Positions 18,021 to 26,711 of a stretch of 64,000 bases of DNA are shown one piece after another. Positions within the stretch are counted from its first letter, which is position 1; every line of letters starts with the position of its first letter. Made by a program: the position numbers and the translations under genes. Source of the DNA: Clostridium transplantifaecale (lineage in GTDB: Bacteria > Bacillota > Clostridia > Lachnospirales > Lachnospiraceae); NCBI RefSeq assembly GCF_900626075.1, contig NZ_UYZY01000008.1, positions 1 through 64,000 on the forward strand. The letters run 5' to 3'. The notes under the pieces are model-generated. The model did no database searches and had not been told where the DNA came from. It was given only the letters and a program-made list of their open reading frames with translations.

Positions 18021-19432
18021 GAAACCACCTCCACTTTTTCCGTTGTTTTCAGTGTCTTATATGTGTACCGTATCACGGCCGCCGAGATAAAAAATGTGAG
18101 CAGATCCGCTGCCGGCATCGAATACAATACCCCGTCGAGTCCCTGGAAAGCGGGAAGCAAAAGTGCAAATCCCACTCCGAACACTACCTCTCTCACCATG
18201 GAAAGCATTGTGGAAATAAACGCTTTCCCCAGGGACTGAAGGTAAATAAAGGTCGCCTTATTGACACAGGCCAGGATCATCATACAGAGATAAATCCGAA
18301 ATGATTTAACTGCGAATTCCGTATAATACACGCTTTCGTTGGCAGCGCCGAAAATGGCAATCAACTGTTTCGGCAAAAGCTCCACAATCAGAAATGCCGC
18401 CGCTCCCACTGCCGCTTCCGCTGCCAGCAGATGAGTAAATAAGCTCCTGGCACGGTCTTTACGTCCCGCCCCGATATTATATCCTACAATCGGGATGCAG
18501 CCTGCCGCCATGCCGACCGAGATCGAGATGACAATCTGGAAAAATTTCATGACAATTCCCACCACTGCCATCGGAATCTGGGCAAACTGCTCCTGCCCGA
18601 ACACGGCATCTATTGCCCCGTATTTCTGAATCATATTGTTGATCGCCGCCATGGCCGCCACCAGGGAAATCTGCGAGAGAAAGCTGCATATGCCCAGAGG
18701 CAGAAATCTTGCAATCAGCCTGCCGTTTAACCTGAAACTCTCCTTTTTCAGCCTTACCGCCTTCATGTTGCACAGGTATCCGACGGCCAGTACGGCCGTC
18801 AGCACCTGTCCGATTACCGTAGCTACGGCCGCCCCCATCATGCCCCATCTGAAGATGAATATGAAAACAGGGTCCAGAATAATATTCACAACTGCGCCGG
18901 CCAGCGTTGAAACCATAGCAAACATGGGACTCCCATCCGAGCGGATGATCGGGTTCATCGCCTGCCCGAACATGTAGAATGGGATTCCCAAGGAAATATA
19001 AGTGAAATACTCTTTCGAGTGGCGGAATGTCTCCTCATTGACGCGTCCGCCAAACATCCCTAGAATCTGATCACGGAAAATGAAATAGACCGCGGTCAGG
19101 ATAATGCTGCCGATCAGGCAGAGCACAATGGAATTACCGATGCTGCGGTGGGCATTTTCCCTTTCATTGGACCCCAGGCAGATGCTGACAAACGCGCAAC
19201 ACCCGTCCCCTATCATGACCGCGATAGCCAACGCCACGACGGTGAGGGGGAAGACCACCGTATTGGCGGCATTTCCGTATGAGCCGAGATAATCCGCATT
19301 GGCTATAAATATCTGATCGACAATGTTGTACAATGCGGCTACAAGTAATGAAATGATGCAGGGTACTGCGTATCTCTGCATTAAAACACTGATTTTTTCT
19401 GTTTCCAGAAAAGAGTTGGACTTTTGTTCCAT
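17996..19432 (-). CDS. MATE family efflux transporter
   Basis: 478 residues with twelve hydrophobic segments arranged as two six-helix halves. The N-terminal MQRYAVPCIISLLVAALYNIVDQIFI is characteristic of the VmrA/MepA-like branch. Na+ or H+ coupled export of cationic drugs is the known family function. AGGAGG sits 10 bases before the ATG. First gene of a two-gene unit with the cytidylate kinase-like gene. One of three MATE genes within 7 kb. Confidence 0.95.
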   Translation of the reverse strand: MEQKSNSFLETEKISVLMQRYAVPCIISLLVAALYNIVDQIFIANADYLGSYGNAANTVVFPLTVVALAIAVMIGDGCCAFVSICLGSNERENAHRSIGNSIVLCLIGSIILTAVYFIFRDQILGMFGGRVNEETFRHSKEYFTYISLGIPFYMFGQAMNPIIRSDGSPMFAMVSTLAGAVVNIILDPVFIFIFRWGMMGAAVATVIGQVLTAVLAVGYLCNMKAVRLKKESFRLNGRLIARFLPLGICSFLSQISLVAAMAAINNMIQKYGAIDAVFGQEQFAQIPMAVVGIVMKFFQIVISISVGMAAGCIPIVGYNIGAGRKDRARSLFTHLLAAEAAVGAAAFLIVELLPKQLIAIFGAANESVYYTEFAVKSFRIYLCMMILACVNKATFIYLQSLGKAFISTMLSMVREVVFGVGFALLLPAFQGLDGVLYSMPAADLLTFFISAAVIRYTYKTLKTTEKVEVVSCRTELSQ

Positions 19433-19707
19433 GATTTAAAAACCTCCTGCTGCTAAAATATTTTGTTGTCTGCACGGCCGGTTATTATTCACCGACGTGT
19501 CTGCGCTCATGGCGCCGCCGGCAAAGAAAAAAAGCCCGGCAGGCCGGACTCTTAAACGAAAGGCGGCCGCACAAGCTGGATTTATGCCTGAGGGCCACAC
19601 GCTTTTAATGATTTTCACGCCCCACGGATTCCTGCAGGACTCGCACGGGAGTGCAAATCCTGCCCGGAGGGCTTTTTATATCACAGGTGTTTCCTATGGT
19701 ATAAAAA
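19433..19707. other. Intergenic region between two MATE genes
   Basis: Contains the presumed promoter of the MATE gene at 17996-19432 and, at its right end, the terminator of the next operon. A plus-strand frame (19497-19787) crosses it but lacks a ribosome site and runs through the terminator hairpin. Confidence 0.4.
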
Positions 19708-19757
19708 AACAGCAAGTAGGTTACAACTGGTTTTACGCAGTAAAGCTACTCGCTGTT
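19708..19757 (-). terminator. Intrinsic terminator of the tetR-MATE operon
   Basis: AACAGC-A-AGTAG pairs with CTACT-C-GCTGTT around a 26-base loop; on the minus strand seven T follow the stem. It lies about 45 bases past the MATE stop at 19803. Confidence 0.8.
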
Positions 19758-19802
19758 TGGTTCATTATAGCATATTTTTTGAAATGAGGCAAAGTCTTTT
19801 TT

Positions 19803-21188
19803 TCAGCTTTCTCCTCCTTTTACGTCATCCCCGCCCATACTCCGGGAAGCCGTCTGTTTCATTGGTTTAATCGCAAAAATACAAATTGCAATCGTCAGTA
19901 AATCTGCGGCCGGCTGGGAAAAGTAAATCCCCGTCACTCCCATCATCCGCGGCAGGATTAGGATAAAAGGAATATAAAATAATCCCTGCCTGATTGCGGA
20001 AAGGAACAGGCCAAACCGTGAAGCGCCTATCGTCTGGTATGTAATCGTCATCATGTAGCAAAGACCGAAAGCCGGATACAGGGCAACCTGGGAAATCAGA
20101 AGCTTTGCCCCATAATCAATCACCATCGGATTTCCGTTAAAAAGCATGATAAGCTGCCTGGAAAGCAATATATAAACCGCCTCCACCACCACTGTGAGAA
20201 TCAGGGCGCCCTTCAGAGAGAACCTGACACACTCATGAAACCGTTTCTCATTGCCTGCGCCGAACGCAAAAGAGGCAACGGGCTGATATCCCTGCATAAA
20301 TCCCATGACCATATAACAGCCAATCAGCACAAGACGCTGGACAACGCCATAGGCCGCGATAATCAAATCCGAATCCGGCAGAGGTTTTGCGGCGATGTTC
20401 GTCAGGGATGTCGCGGCGGCAAGACAGATCTGGATCACGGCAGTCGGCACCCCAATCAGCGTCACGGTGCGCACAAGCTGCAGGTTCATTTTAAAATACT
20501 CGAGACGTATCTTGATGATTGATTTCCCGCTCATATAAAACCAGGCCAGTATGATGAAAGTGACAAACTGTGAAACCGTGGTTGCCAGAGAGGCGCCTCC
20601 CACTCCCAGCCCCAGTCCCCAGTCGAACATGAAAACGGGATCCAGGACCACATTCAGCGCGGCGCCTGTCACAACGGCGATGGACGATATTTTAACCGAT
20701 GACTCTGCCCTGGCCGCGCAGTTCATGCTCTGTGCCGGCAGATTGGCTAAAGCGGCGATAAACATCCAGAGCGCATACTCTTTCGCCTGCGGAAGGACGG
20801 CCTCCGATGCCCCGAAGGAACGCAGCAGCGGCCCCATAAAGATAATTCCGGTGACACAGAGAAACAGGCCGATAGCGACGGACAGCCCCACAATCGTGGT
20901 GACCGTGACGTTGGCTCCCTCCTTGTCGTTTGCCCCGAGCTGCCTCCCGGCAAGAACTGCCGCTCCGGCTGCAAAAATATTTTCCACCGATACCATAATC
21001 AGCAGCAGGGGGAGTGTAACCCCCACGGCCGCCAGGGCAATGTCCGAGTGCAGCATTCCTATATAGGCGGTATCCACGATATTATAAACTGCCTTCGCCA
21101 GCAATGCCAGTGTCGCCGGAACCGCCAGTTTAACAATCGCCTTTGACGGCTCTAATTCAGATAAGACCGATTCTTTTACCTGCTCCAT
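19803..21188 (-). CDS. MATE family efflux transporter, TetR-linked
   Basis: About 461 residues from ATG 21188. Twelve-helix MATE with KLAVPATLALLAKAVYNIVDTAYIG at the N-terminus and PAQSMNCAARAESS in the fourth-fifth helix region. It starts 5 bases after the stop of the tetR gene, so the regulator and pump are one operon controlled by the double operator at 21822-21883. Confidence 0.95.
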   Translation of the reverse strand: MEQVKESVLSELEPSKAIVKLAVPATLALLAKAVYNIVDTAYIGMLHSDIALAAVGVTLPLLLIMVSVENIFAAGAAVLAGRQLGANDKEGANVTVTTIVGLSVAIGLFLCVTGIIFMGPLLRSFGASEAVLPQAKEYALWMFIAALANLPAQSMNCAARAESSVKISSIAVVTGAALNVVLDPVFMFDWGLGLGVGGASLATTVSQFVTFIILAWFYMSGKSIIKIRLEYFKMNLQLVRTVTLIGVPTAVIQICLAAATSLTNIAAKPLPDSDLIIAAYGVVQRLVLIGCYMVMGFMQGYQPVASFAFGAGNEKRFHECVRFSLKGALILTVVVEAVYILLSRQLIMLFNGNPMVIDYGAKLLISQVALYPAFGLCYMMTITYQTIGASRFGLFLSAIRQGLFYIPFILILPRMMGVTGIYFSQPAADLLTIAICIFAIKPMKQTASRSMGGDDVKGGES

Positions 21189-21193
21189 AATCC

Positions 21194-21811
21194 TCACTCC
21201 TCACCACGCTCGATAACGCCGTAAAGCAGGATTGACAGCGCGCGGCTGCAGCTCTTTTCACGCTCCGCCGCATCGATTCCCGTCGCTCCCGCCATCTGGT
21301 ACTTCGCATTGATAAAATCCTGGTACTGGCTGAATGTGTCTATCACTTCCTGCCTCGTCACGTCTTTTCTGAGCCTTACCTGCGACAAAATCTCATTCAG
21401 TACACCTATATTAAACTTATCAAACTCTGTCTTAATTTCACGGATTGCCCCATCTAAATGGGCAGGCGGCATAATCACCGCATCACAAAAAATACGCTGG
21501 CAGGCCGGATTCCCTGCGAAAAAGGCAAACCGCTCCTCAAAATACCGGTTCAGCCTCTCCTGAACCCCATCCGAGCTGCTCTGCATATGTTCTTTCATGT
21601 GCCGGGTAAGTCCGTCAAAACATTCCTTCACACACATCAGGTAAATTTCATCTTTGTCCTTAAAATAGTGGTAAAGGATTCCTTTCGAAATATCCCCGTC
21701 ACTGCAAATGGTATTGACTGAACTTAAGCCGTAACCCTTATCAGCAAATTCTTTCATTGCGCTGTCCATGATCTTCCGGCGCGTCATTAAATTTTTTTCT
21801 TCCCGTTTCAT
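21194..21811 (-). CDS. TetR/AcrR family repressor
   Basis: 205 residues from ATG 21811 with GGAGG 6 bases upstream; an upstream in-frame TTG at 21823 lies in the operator. The N-terminal HTH reads RKIMDSAMKEFADKGYGLSSVNTICSDGDISKGILYHYFKDKDEIYL. The C-terminal domain (about 60-205) is the ligand-binding region. Likely autorepresses and controls the MATE pump immediately downstream. Confidence 0.94.
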   Translation of the reverse strand: MKREEKNLMTRRKIMDSAMKEFADKGYGLSSVNTICSDGDISKGILYHYFKDKDEIYLMCVKECFDGLTRHMKEHMQSSSDGVQERLNRYFEERFAFFAGNPACQRIFCDAVIMPPAHLDGAIREIKTEFDKFNIGVLNEILSQVRLRKDVTRQEVIDTFSQYQDFINAKYQMAGATGIDAAEREKSCSRALSILLYGVIERGEE

Positions 21812-21821
21812 ATCTGCCTCC

Positions 21822-21883
21822 AAATATTGACCACCTGGTCTATTTTATTATAATATCATAAACAGACCAGGTGGTCAATATTT
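21822..21883 (-). promoter_or_regulatory. TetR double operator with embedded promoter
   Basis: Two 20-base arms, 21822-21841 and 21864-21883, are perfect inverted copies of each other; each contains GACCA-CC-TGGTC. In the 22-base spacer and outer arm lies a minus-strand promoter: TTGACC (in the outer arm), 17 bases, TATTAT. Binding at either arm would block polymerase. Confidence 0.85.
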
Positions 21884-21934
21884 ATCAGGAACATTTTCCA
21901 GTGATATTCTGCCGTTTATTCTCCTCTGCACAGG

Positions 21935-21960
21935 AAGGAGTCCGGCAAGACGGACTCCTT
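21935..21960. terminator. Intrinsic terminator
   Basis: AAGGAGTCCG and CGGACTCCTT form a perfect 10-base stem with a 6-base loop. Four T follow on the plus strand. It lies between the tetR promoter and the stop of the sigma-like gene at 22007, which it probably ends. Confidence 0.65.
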
Positions 21961-22006
21961 TTAAAGTGTTGGCAAAGCCCACATTCTGTAAAATTCCTGG
22001 CATACC

Positions 22007-22519
22007 TCACTGCCCGAATCTGCTTTCTCCCTTAGGCACCTTAGCCGCCAGTATCTCATCTCCCGTCATCCCGCAGGGCTGCTCCTCATTCAGGGTGGAA
22101 AAAATAATTTCTATCAGGTACTCCTCATCCACAATGTATCCCAGGGAATAATCCAGAGAACCGCCTTCGTAGCAGGCGGCCGTTATCCCCAACAGTTCCT
22201 GTATTTCCCCGGCCGTCATCCCGGGCTTTATTTTTCTCACTTCTTCCGAGGTCACATGTGCTTCTCCCTCCAGATATTCCTGTTTGTCCGCCTGGTGTTT
22301 TTTCCGTTTTTCCAGTTCCTGCATCCAGACATGTTTTGCAATCTGGCACAGCCAGGTGGAAAACCTGCAAGTGCCGTCATAGGTTTTCAGGGAATAAACT
22401 GCACGGTAAAATGTTTCCTGTGTCAATTCCTCCGCCAAATCCCGTTTTCCCGTCCTGGCAAGCAGAAACTTATAGACCATTCCGGCATATTTATGATAAA
22501 TCTCATCCATGTCATGCAC
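22007..22519 (-). CDS. ECF sigma factor region 2 fused to a BamE/SmpA-like tail; region 4 absent
   Basis: 170 residues from a GTG with GGGGGGAG upstream. Residues 1-75 are a normal sigma-70 region 2 (YHKYAGMVYKFLLARTG, LAEELTQETFYRAV, YDGTCRFSTWLCQIAKHVW). After about residue 95 the sequence changes to IKPGMTAGEIQELLG and YIVDEEYLIEIIFSTL, which resembles the GMT-x-LLG opening and beta strands of SmpA/BamE-like domains. The region 4 helix-turn-helix that reads the -35 element is not present. This looks like a deletion that joined two adjacent genes, or a deliberate fusion. Whether it can direct transcription is doubtful. Confidence 0.7.
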   Translation of the reverse strand: MHDMDEIYHKYAGMVYKFLLARTGKRDLAEELTQETFYRAVYSLKTYDGTCRFSTWLCQIAKHVWMQELEKRKKHQADKQEYLEGEAHVTSEEVRKIKPGMTAGEIQELLGITAACYEGGSLDYSLGYIVDEEYLIEIIFSTLNEEQPCGMTGDEILAAKVPKGESRFGQ

Positions 22520-22583
22520 GGCATCTCCCCCCTTTCACCTTATTTATCCGGATTTTCCCCGTTTCGTTACAAATTATTTTAAA

Positions 22584-23402
22584 TTAATTTTCCGTCAAAA
22601 TTTCAATCTGCGTCACATATTCATCAATCGAATTAATCACAAGCTCATTAATTCCCGTCTCATAGGCATAGCCGCATAATTTAAGTCCTTTTTCCTCCGC
22701 ATATGCCAGCAGCTCTTTATATTTCCCGGCCAGACCGTCCCAATTTCCCCTGTAATATGCCGTTAAATATCTGCCCGCCGGCTGTATCCGGAGTCCTTTC
22801 CGTTCCAGCGGGCTTGGGATCCTCATAAACATCCCGGAATACTCGTCTGTCTTACCGCCGTACAGATTTTCCACGGAAATCATGGAGCCGTATTCCGCGT
22901 CATGCAGCCTCGACAACTGATATTTTCCCGCCTCCTCGATAACCATCTCAATTTCTGTTTCAAAAGACATTCCCTGCGGGATATCCACAACTGCTATATA
23001 ACGCTTTTCTTTTTCCACAATCGTAATATCCGAAAGATCCAAGAACAGCAGAAAACTCATCTCCTCTTTTCGGGCCGTCAGCGTCTTCCGAAGCTGTTTT
23101 AAATGATTGACCGTTTTGTCCACCTCTTTAATCTTTTCTTCCAGAAGCTCTTTCAGCCGGGATGGCGAACGCAGTTCCATGAATTCGCGTATCTTCCCGA
23201 TGGAAACGTTCAGTTCCCTCAGCATCAGGATTGTCTCAAGCACGGAACTCTGGTAATACGTATAGTACCGGTATCCGTTTTTCTTAATTGCGGCCGGTTT
23301 AAACAATCCAATCTCATCGTACCACATGAGTGTCTTCTTATTGATTCCGTGCAGGGCTGCAAACTGACCGATTGTGAACTGCGTATTCTGATTTTTAGAC
23401 AT
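22584..23402 (-). CDS. MerR family regulator with GyrI-like effector domain
   Basis: 272 residues. MerR winged HTH at 9-77 (TIGQFAALHGINKKTLMWYDEIGLFKP, NGYRYYTYYQSS), a dimerisation coiled coil (about 80-115), and a C-terminal effector domain of the BmrR/GyrI type (PQGMSFETEIEMVIEEAG, ending TQIEIL). It is divergent from a MATE exporter, and the intervening promoter has a MerR-type 19-base spacer with a perfect palindrome, so it probably activates that pump on binding a drug-like ligand. Confidence 0.92.
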   Translation of the reverse strand: MSKNQNTQFTIGQFAALHGINKKTLMWYDEIGLFKPAAIKKNGYRYYTYYQSSVLETILMLRELNVSIGKIREFMELRSPSRLKELLEEKIKEVDKTVNHLKQLRKTLTARKEEMSFLLFLDLSDITIVEKEKRYIAVVDIPQGMSFETEIEMVIEEAGKYQLSRLHDAEYGSMISVENLYGGKTDEYSGMFMRIPSPLERKGLRIQPAGRYLTAYYRGNWDGLAGKYKELLAYAEEKGLKLCGYAYETGINELVINSIDEYVTQIEILTEN

Positions 23403-23481
23403 TTTCCCTCTCCTTTTATTCTTGGGCTATGACATCAAACGTCGGCCCGTCCATCCTTTTTCCGAAAATTCAATTTTCCGC

Positions 23482-23512
23482 TTGACCGTACAGTAACTGT
23501 ACGGTCTATTAT
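23482..23512 (+). promoter_or_regulatory. MerR-type promoter with central palindrome
   Basis: TTGACC (23482-23487) and TATTAT (23507-23512) are 19 bases apart, the over-long spacer typical of MerR-activated promoters. Between them ACCGTACAGT-A-ACTGTACGGT (23485-23505) is a perfect 21-base palindrome. Points toward the MATE gene at 23558. Confidence 0.85.
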
Positions 23513-23557
23513 ACTATATGTGCCAACCGGCAACAATCAAATAGGGAGGAAATAATC

Positions 23558-24904
23558 GTGAATAACAAGAACTTACCGGCTGAGAACGTCTATCAGAAAC
23601 CTGTGACGCTTAAGAATATTATGAAATTTGCCGTGCCGACCATTGTCATGACGGTATTTATGTCATTTTACACCATGGTGGACGGCCTGTTTGTCTCGAA
23701 TCTCATCGGGACGGGCGCCCTGTCCGCCATCAACCTGACCGCACCAGCCATCACTCTGGTGACTGCCGTTTCCACAATGCTGGCAACCGGCGGAAGCGCC
23801 GTTATTATGAAAAAAATGGGAGCCGGGCTGCAGGAAGAATCCAGGCAGGATTTTACATTTTTAATCCTGGTCAATGTGGCTGTCGGCCTGATCATGTACC
23901 TCATAGGTCGTGTTGTGATGCAGCCCATCTTCAGCAGTATGTCACTGTCTTCGGAAGTTTCCGGTTACTGCTCCGAATACCTGGAGCGATATCTTTTATT
24001 TACGGTGCCGATTCTTCTGATGAATAACTTTACGCTTTACATGATCGCAATCGGAAAATCCCAGGTTTCCCTGATCTGTACCGCGGCGGGCGGTGTCCTG
24101 AATATTGTGCTGGATTATGTGTTTATCGCCATCCTGGACATGGGAATCGGAGGCGCGGCAATTGCGACCGGCCTGGGTTATTCTGTGACGGCCGTTGCCG
24201 GACTGTTTATCTTTTCGGATAAAAAGAACCTGCTGTACTTTAAAAAACCGGTTGTCCGGCCCGAAGTTCTCCTACATGCAGCGTCCAACGGTTCCTCCGA
24301 AATGGCTACCTCCCTTGTCACGGGAATCGTCACCCTGATGTTTAACTGGATCATGTTGAAATATGCCGGTGAAGACGGCGTTGCCGCGATTACGATTATC
24401 ATGTACGTGCTGATGTTCGCGGGTTCCATTTATACGGGTTACGCCTACGGGGTTGCCCCGATGATCAGCTTTTATTACGGTGAAAAAAATCAACTGAAAC
24501 TCAAGTCCCTGATCACGGCGAGTTTAAAGATTATCGGCGCTGTCTCTGTCTTAGCTATGGCGCTGTCCATCGCGGCCACAAGACCCCTGGTATCTGTTTT
24601 TGTCCGGCCGGAAAACCCCGTCTTCGGACTCGCCGTCACCGGCAACCGGCTCTGTTCCCTGGCGCTGCTGTTCATCGGCTTCAATATCTTTGCCAGCAGC
24701 ATGTTTACCGCGCTGTCGAACGGTTTTATCTCCGCCCTCCTGGCGTTCACCCGCTCCTTTGTTTTTATGGTGGCCGCCATGCTCATCTTACCGGCCGTAC
24801 TGGGAATAAACGGCGCCTGGCTGGCAAACCCGGCCGCGGAACTGATGGCGCTGTTCCTGTCCGCATTTATGTTTTTCCGGTACAAAAAGCGGTACCGGTA
24901 CTGA
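23558..24904 (+). CDS. MATE family efflux transporter, MerR-linked
   Basis: 448 residues; GTG start with GGGAGG 8-9 bases upstream. N-terminal ILKNIMKFAVPTIVMTVFMSFYTMVDGLFV-type helix (here KNIMKFAVPTIVMTVF) and twelve hydrophobic segments. It belongs to the same broad branch as the other two pumps here but is clearly diverged. Expression is predicted to be activated by the divergent MerR protein. Confidence 0.94.
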   Translation: MNNKNLPAENVYQKPVTLKNIMKFAVPTIVMTVFMSFYTMVDGLFVSNLIGTGALSAINLTAPAITLVTAVSTMLATGGSAVIMKKMGAGLQEESRQDFTFLILVNVAVGLIMYLIGRVVMQPIFSSMSLSSEVSGYCSEYLERYLLFTVPILLMNNFTLYMIAIGKSQVSLICTAAGGVLNIVLDYVFIAILDMGIGGAAIATGLGYSVTAVAGLFIFSDKKNLLYFKKPVVRPEVLLHAASNGSSEMATSLVTGIVTLMFNWIMLKYAGEDGVAAITIIMYVLMFAGSIYTGYAYGVAPMISFYYGEKNQLKLKSLITASLKIIGAVSVLAMALSIAATRPLVSVFVRPENPVFGLAVTGNRLCSLALLFIGFNIFASSMFTALSNGFISALLAFTRSFVFMVAAMLILPAVLGINGAWLANPAAELMALFLSAFMFFRYKKRYRY

Positions 24905-24958
24905 GCTTTTGCTGCCGCGGGATAATCGCGGCAACTGCATTATCCCCGGGAATGCAGC

Positions 24959-25004
24959 AAAGAACGGCAGGCATGTCCGTCATCCGGTATGCCTGCCGTT
25001 CTTT
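24959..25004. terminator. Bidirectional intrinsic terminator
   Basis: A perfect 16-base stem, AAAGAACGGCAGGCAT (24959-24974) with ATGCCTGCCGTTCTTT (24989-25004), between the convergent MATE and abgT genes. T-rich sequence follows on both sides only weakly. Confidence 0.75.
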
Positions 25005-25132
25005 ACTGCTGTATCTATATTTTCAGTTTTTCGCTCGCCTCTTCTTTTTGTCGCCGTGAAGAAAATATCTTTGCCGCAATTGCTTTTAAAACATGAATTC
25101 TTATTCAGAACCGCCTTTTATCCAAAACCGTA

Positions 25133-26680
25133 TCACAGCATAACCGGCGCCATGGGGCCTACATTCCATCCCATCACGTACCATAGAATCAGCATCAGCG
25201 TCCAGATGACACTGTAGCCGATAAAATACGGGATCTGATAGGCCACAACCGTGCCGATTCCGGCATCCTTCTTATATTTCTGCACCACGCCGAGAATCAG
25301 CGGCAGATAGTAAAAAATCGGATTAACTGAATTGGTCAGCGCGTCTCCCACCCGGTAGATGCACTGGGCATAAGCCGGATGATATCCGAGCAGCGCCATC
25401 ATGGGAACGATGATACCCGCAATCATGGCCCATTTTGTGGAGACGGAGCCTGCAAAAATATTAATAATGGAGACCAGAATGATGAGCGCAATAATAAGCG
25501 GAATTCCGGTCAGCCCTTTTTCAGCCAGCCAATTGGCTCCTGAAACGGCAAAATAAGCCGCCAGGTTTGTTTTGGTCAGATAGTTGATAAATTGAGCAGC
25601 AATGAAAAACACCACCAGCACATTGGCGATACTTTTGATTCCGTTGCCCATGGCATTGATAATATCCGTTCCCCTTTTTACCGTCTTTGCGCCATATCCA
25701 TAAGCCGCGCCGGCCAGCCCGAACAGGATTGCCAGCAGCGGAACGATACTGGACATAAACGGAGATTTTGGAAGGATAGTGAATGTCTCCGCGTTTCTCA
25801 GAAGACCGTGAGGCGGAATTACCATTGCCAGCACAAGAACGACATAACAGAGAGAAACAATTCCGGCCAGACGGAGCCCCCTGCTCTGTTCCGGAGAATC
25901 TCCTTCAAATGAAGCCGGATCGAAACAGGCTCTGCAGTCTATTGAAGTGTCACTGTTGATGGCGGGCTCCACCACCCATTTCGTGATAAATGTTCCCACC
26001 ACAGCCAGAACAATGGCGCTGGCCGCCATAAAATAGTAATTGCTGGCCATATGTATCGTCAGGTCTTTCGTAATTTCCAAAGTCGGAAGCACATCGTTGG
26101 TAACAGCGGTTACATTGGCGTCGGTGGATGCCAGAAACAGATTGGCACTGAGTCCGCAGAGATAACCGCCGTAAGCCAGCGTAATCCCCAGCAGAGGATT
26201 GCGGTTTCTGCTCTGAAACAGCATTGCTCCCAATACCGGGAAAATAATGAGGGATGCGTCGGACATCAGGTTTCCGTTGATACAGACAAGCAAAAACAGA
26301 AATACCAGAAGACGGTCCGGGATTTTCTTAAAGCACTTGATGACTAACGCCTCCCAGAATCCCGATGCCTCCCCGATTCCCACGGCCGCCGCCATTACGA
26401 TCAGGATCGGCAGGATCGACATGCCGGAGAAATTTGAAAACAGCTTGGTCAGAATATATTCCAGCCCTGAACGGCTGAGCAGCGTCGTTACGGTTGAGAC
26501 ACTCTCCTGACCTGGAATTTGAAATGTTGTTCCATTTAAAACATGGGCAACGATGAGAAAAAACACAGTGACATAACAGTACAGAATCGCCGGATGCGGC
26601 AGCCTGTCCCCCGCCCGGCCGCATGCCAGAATCATCTTCTGCAAAAAAGAACCCTTTTTCTTTTTAGCCTTACCCTTCAT
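25133..26680 (-). CDS. abgT: AbgT family transporter (p-aminobenzoyl-glutamate/YdaH type)
   Basis: 515 residues, the normal AbgT size. Conserved stretches: RLPHPAILYCYVTVFFLIVAHVLNG at the N-terminus, GIGEASGFWEALV, LMSDASLIIFPVLGAMLF, GLSANLFLASTDA and the C-terminal GDALTNSVNPIFYYLPLILG. Known members import aminobenzoyl-glutamate or export sulfonamides. Last gene of the operon that begins at 30263 with peptidase-like and amidohydrolase genes, which suggests uptake of a dipeptide or N-acyl amino acid here. GGGGAGG 7 bases before ATG. Confidence 0.93.
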   Translation of the reverse strand: MKGKAKKKKGSFLQKMILACGRAGDRLPHPAILYCYVTVFFLIVAHVLNGTTFQIPGQESVSTVTTLLSRSGLEYILTKLFSNFSGMSILPILIVMAAAVGIGEASGFWEALVIKCFKKIPDRLLVFLFLLVCINGNLMSDASLIIFPVLGAMLFQSRNRNPLLGITLAYGGYLCGLSANLFLASTDANVTAVTNDVLPTLEITKDLTIHMASNYYFMAASAIVLAVVGTFITKWVVEPAINSDTSIDCRACFDPASFEGDSPEQSRGLRLAGIVSLCYVVLVLAMVIPPHGLLRNAETFTILPKSPFMSSIVPLLAILFGLAGAAYGYGAKTVKRGTDIINAMGNGIKSIANVLVVFFIAAQFINYLTKTNLAAYFAVSGANWLAEKGLTGIPLIIALIILVSIINIFAGSVSTKWAMIAGIIVPMMALLGYHPAYAQCIYRVGDALTNSVNPIFYYLPLILGVVQKYKKDAGIGTVVAYQIPYFIGYSVIWTLMLILWYVMGWNVGPMAPVML

Positions 26681-26711
26681 TTAATACCTCCCCTTCTACC
26701 ATAAGTCTTTG

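Noticed and set aside
19497..19787. 96-residue plus-strand frame between MATE genes
   Set aside because: No ribosome site; passes through the 19708-19757 terminator.
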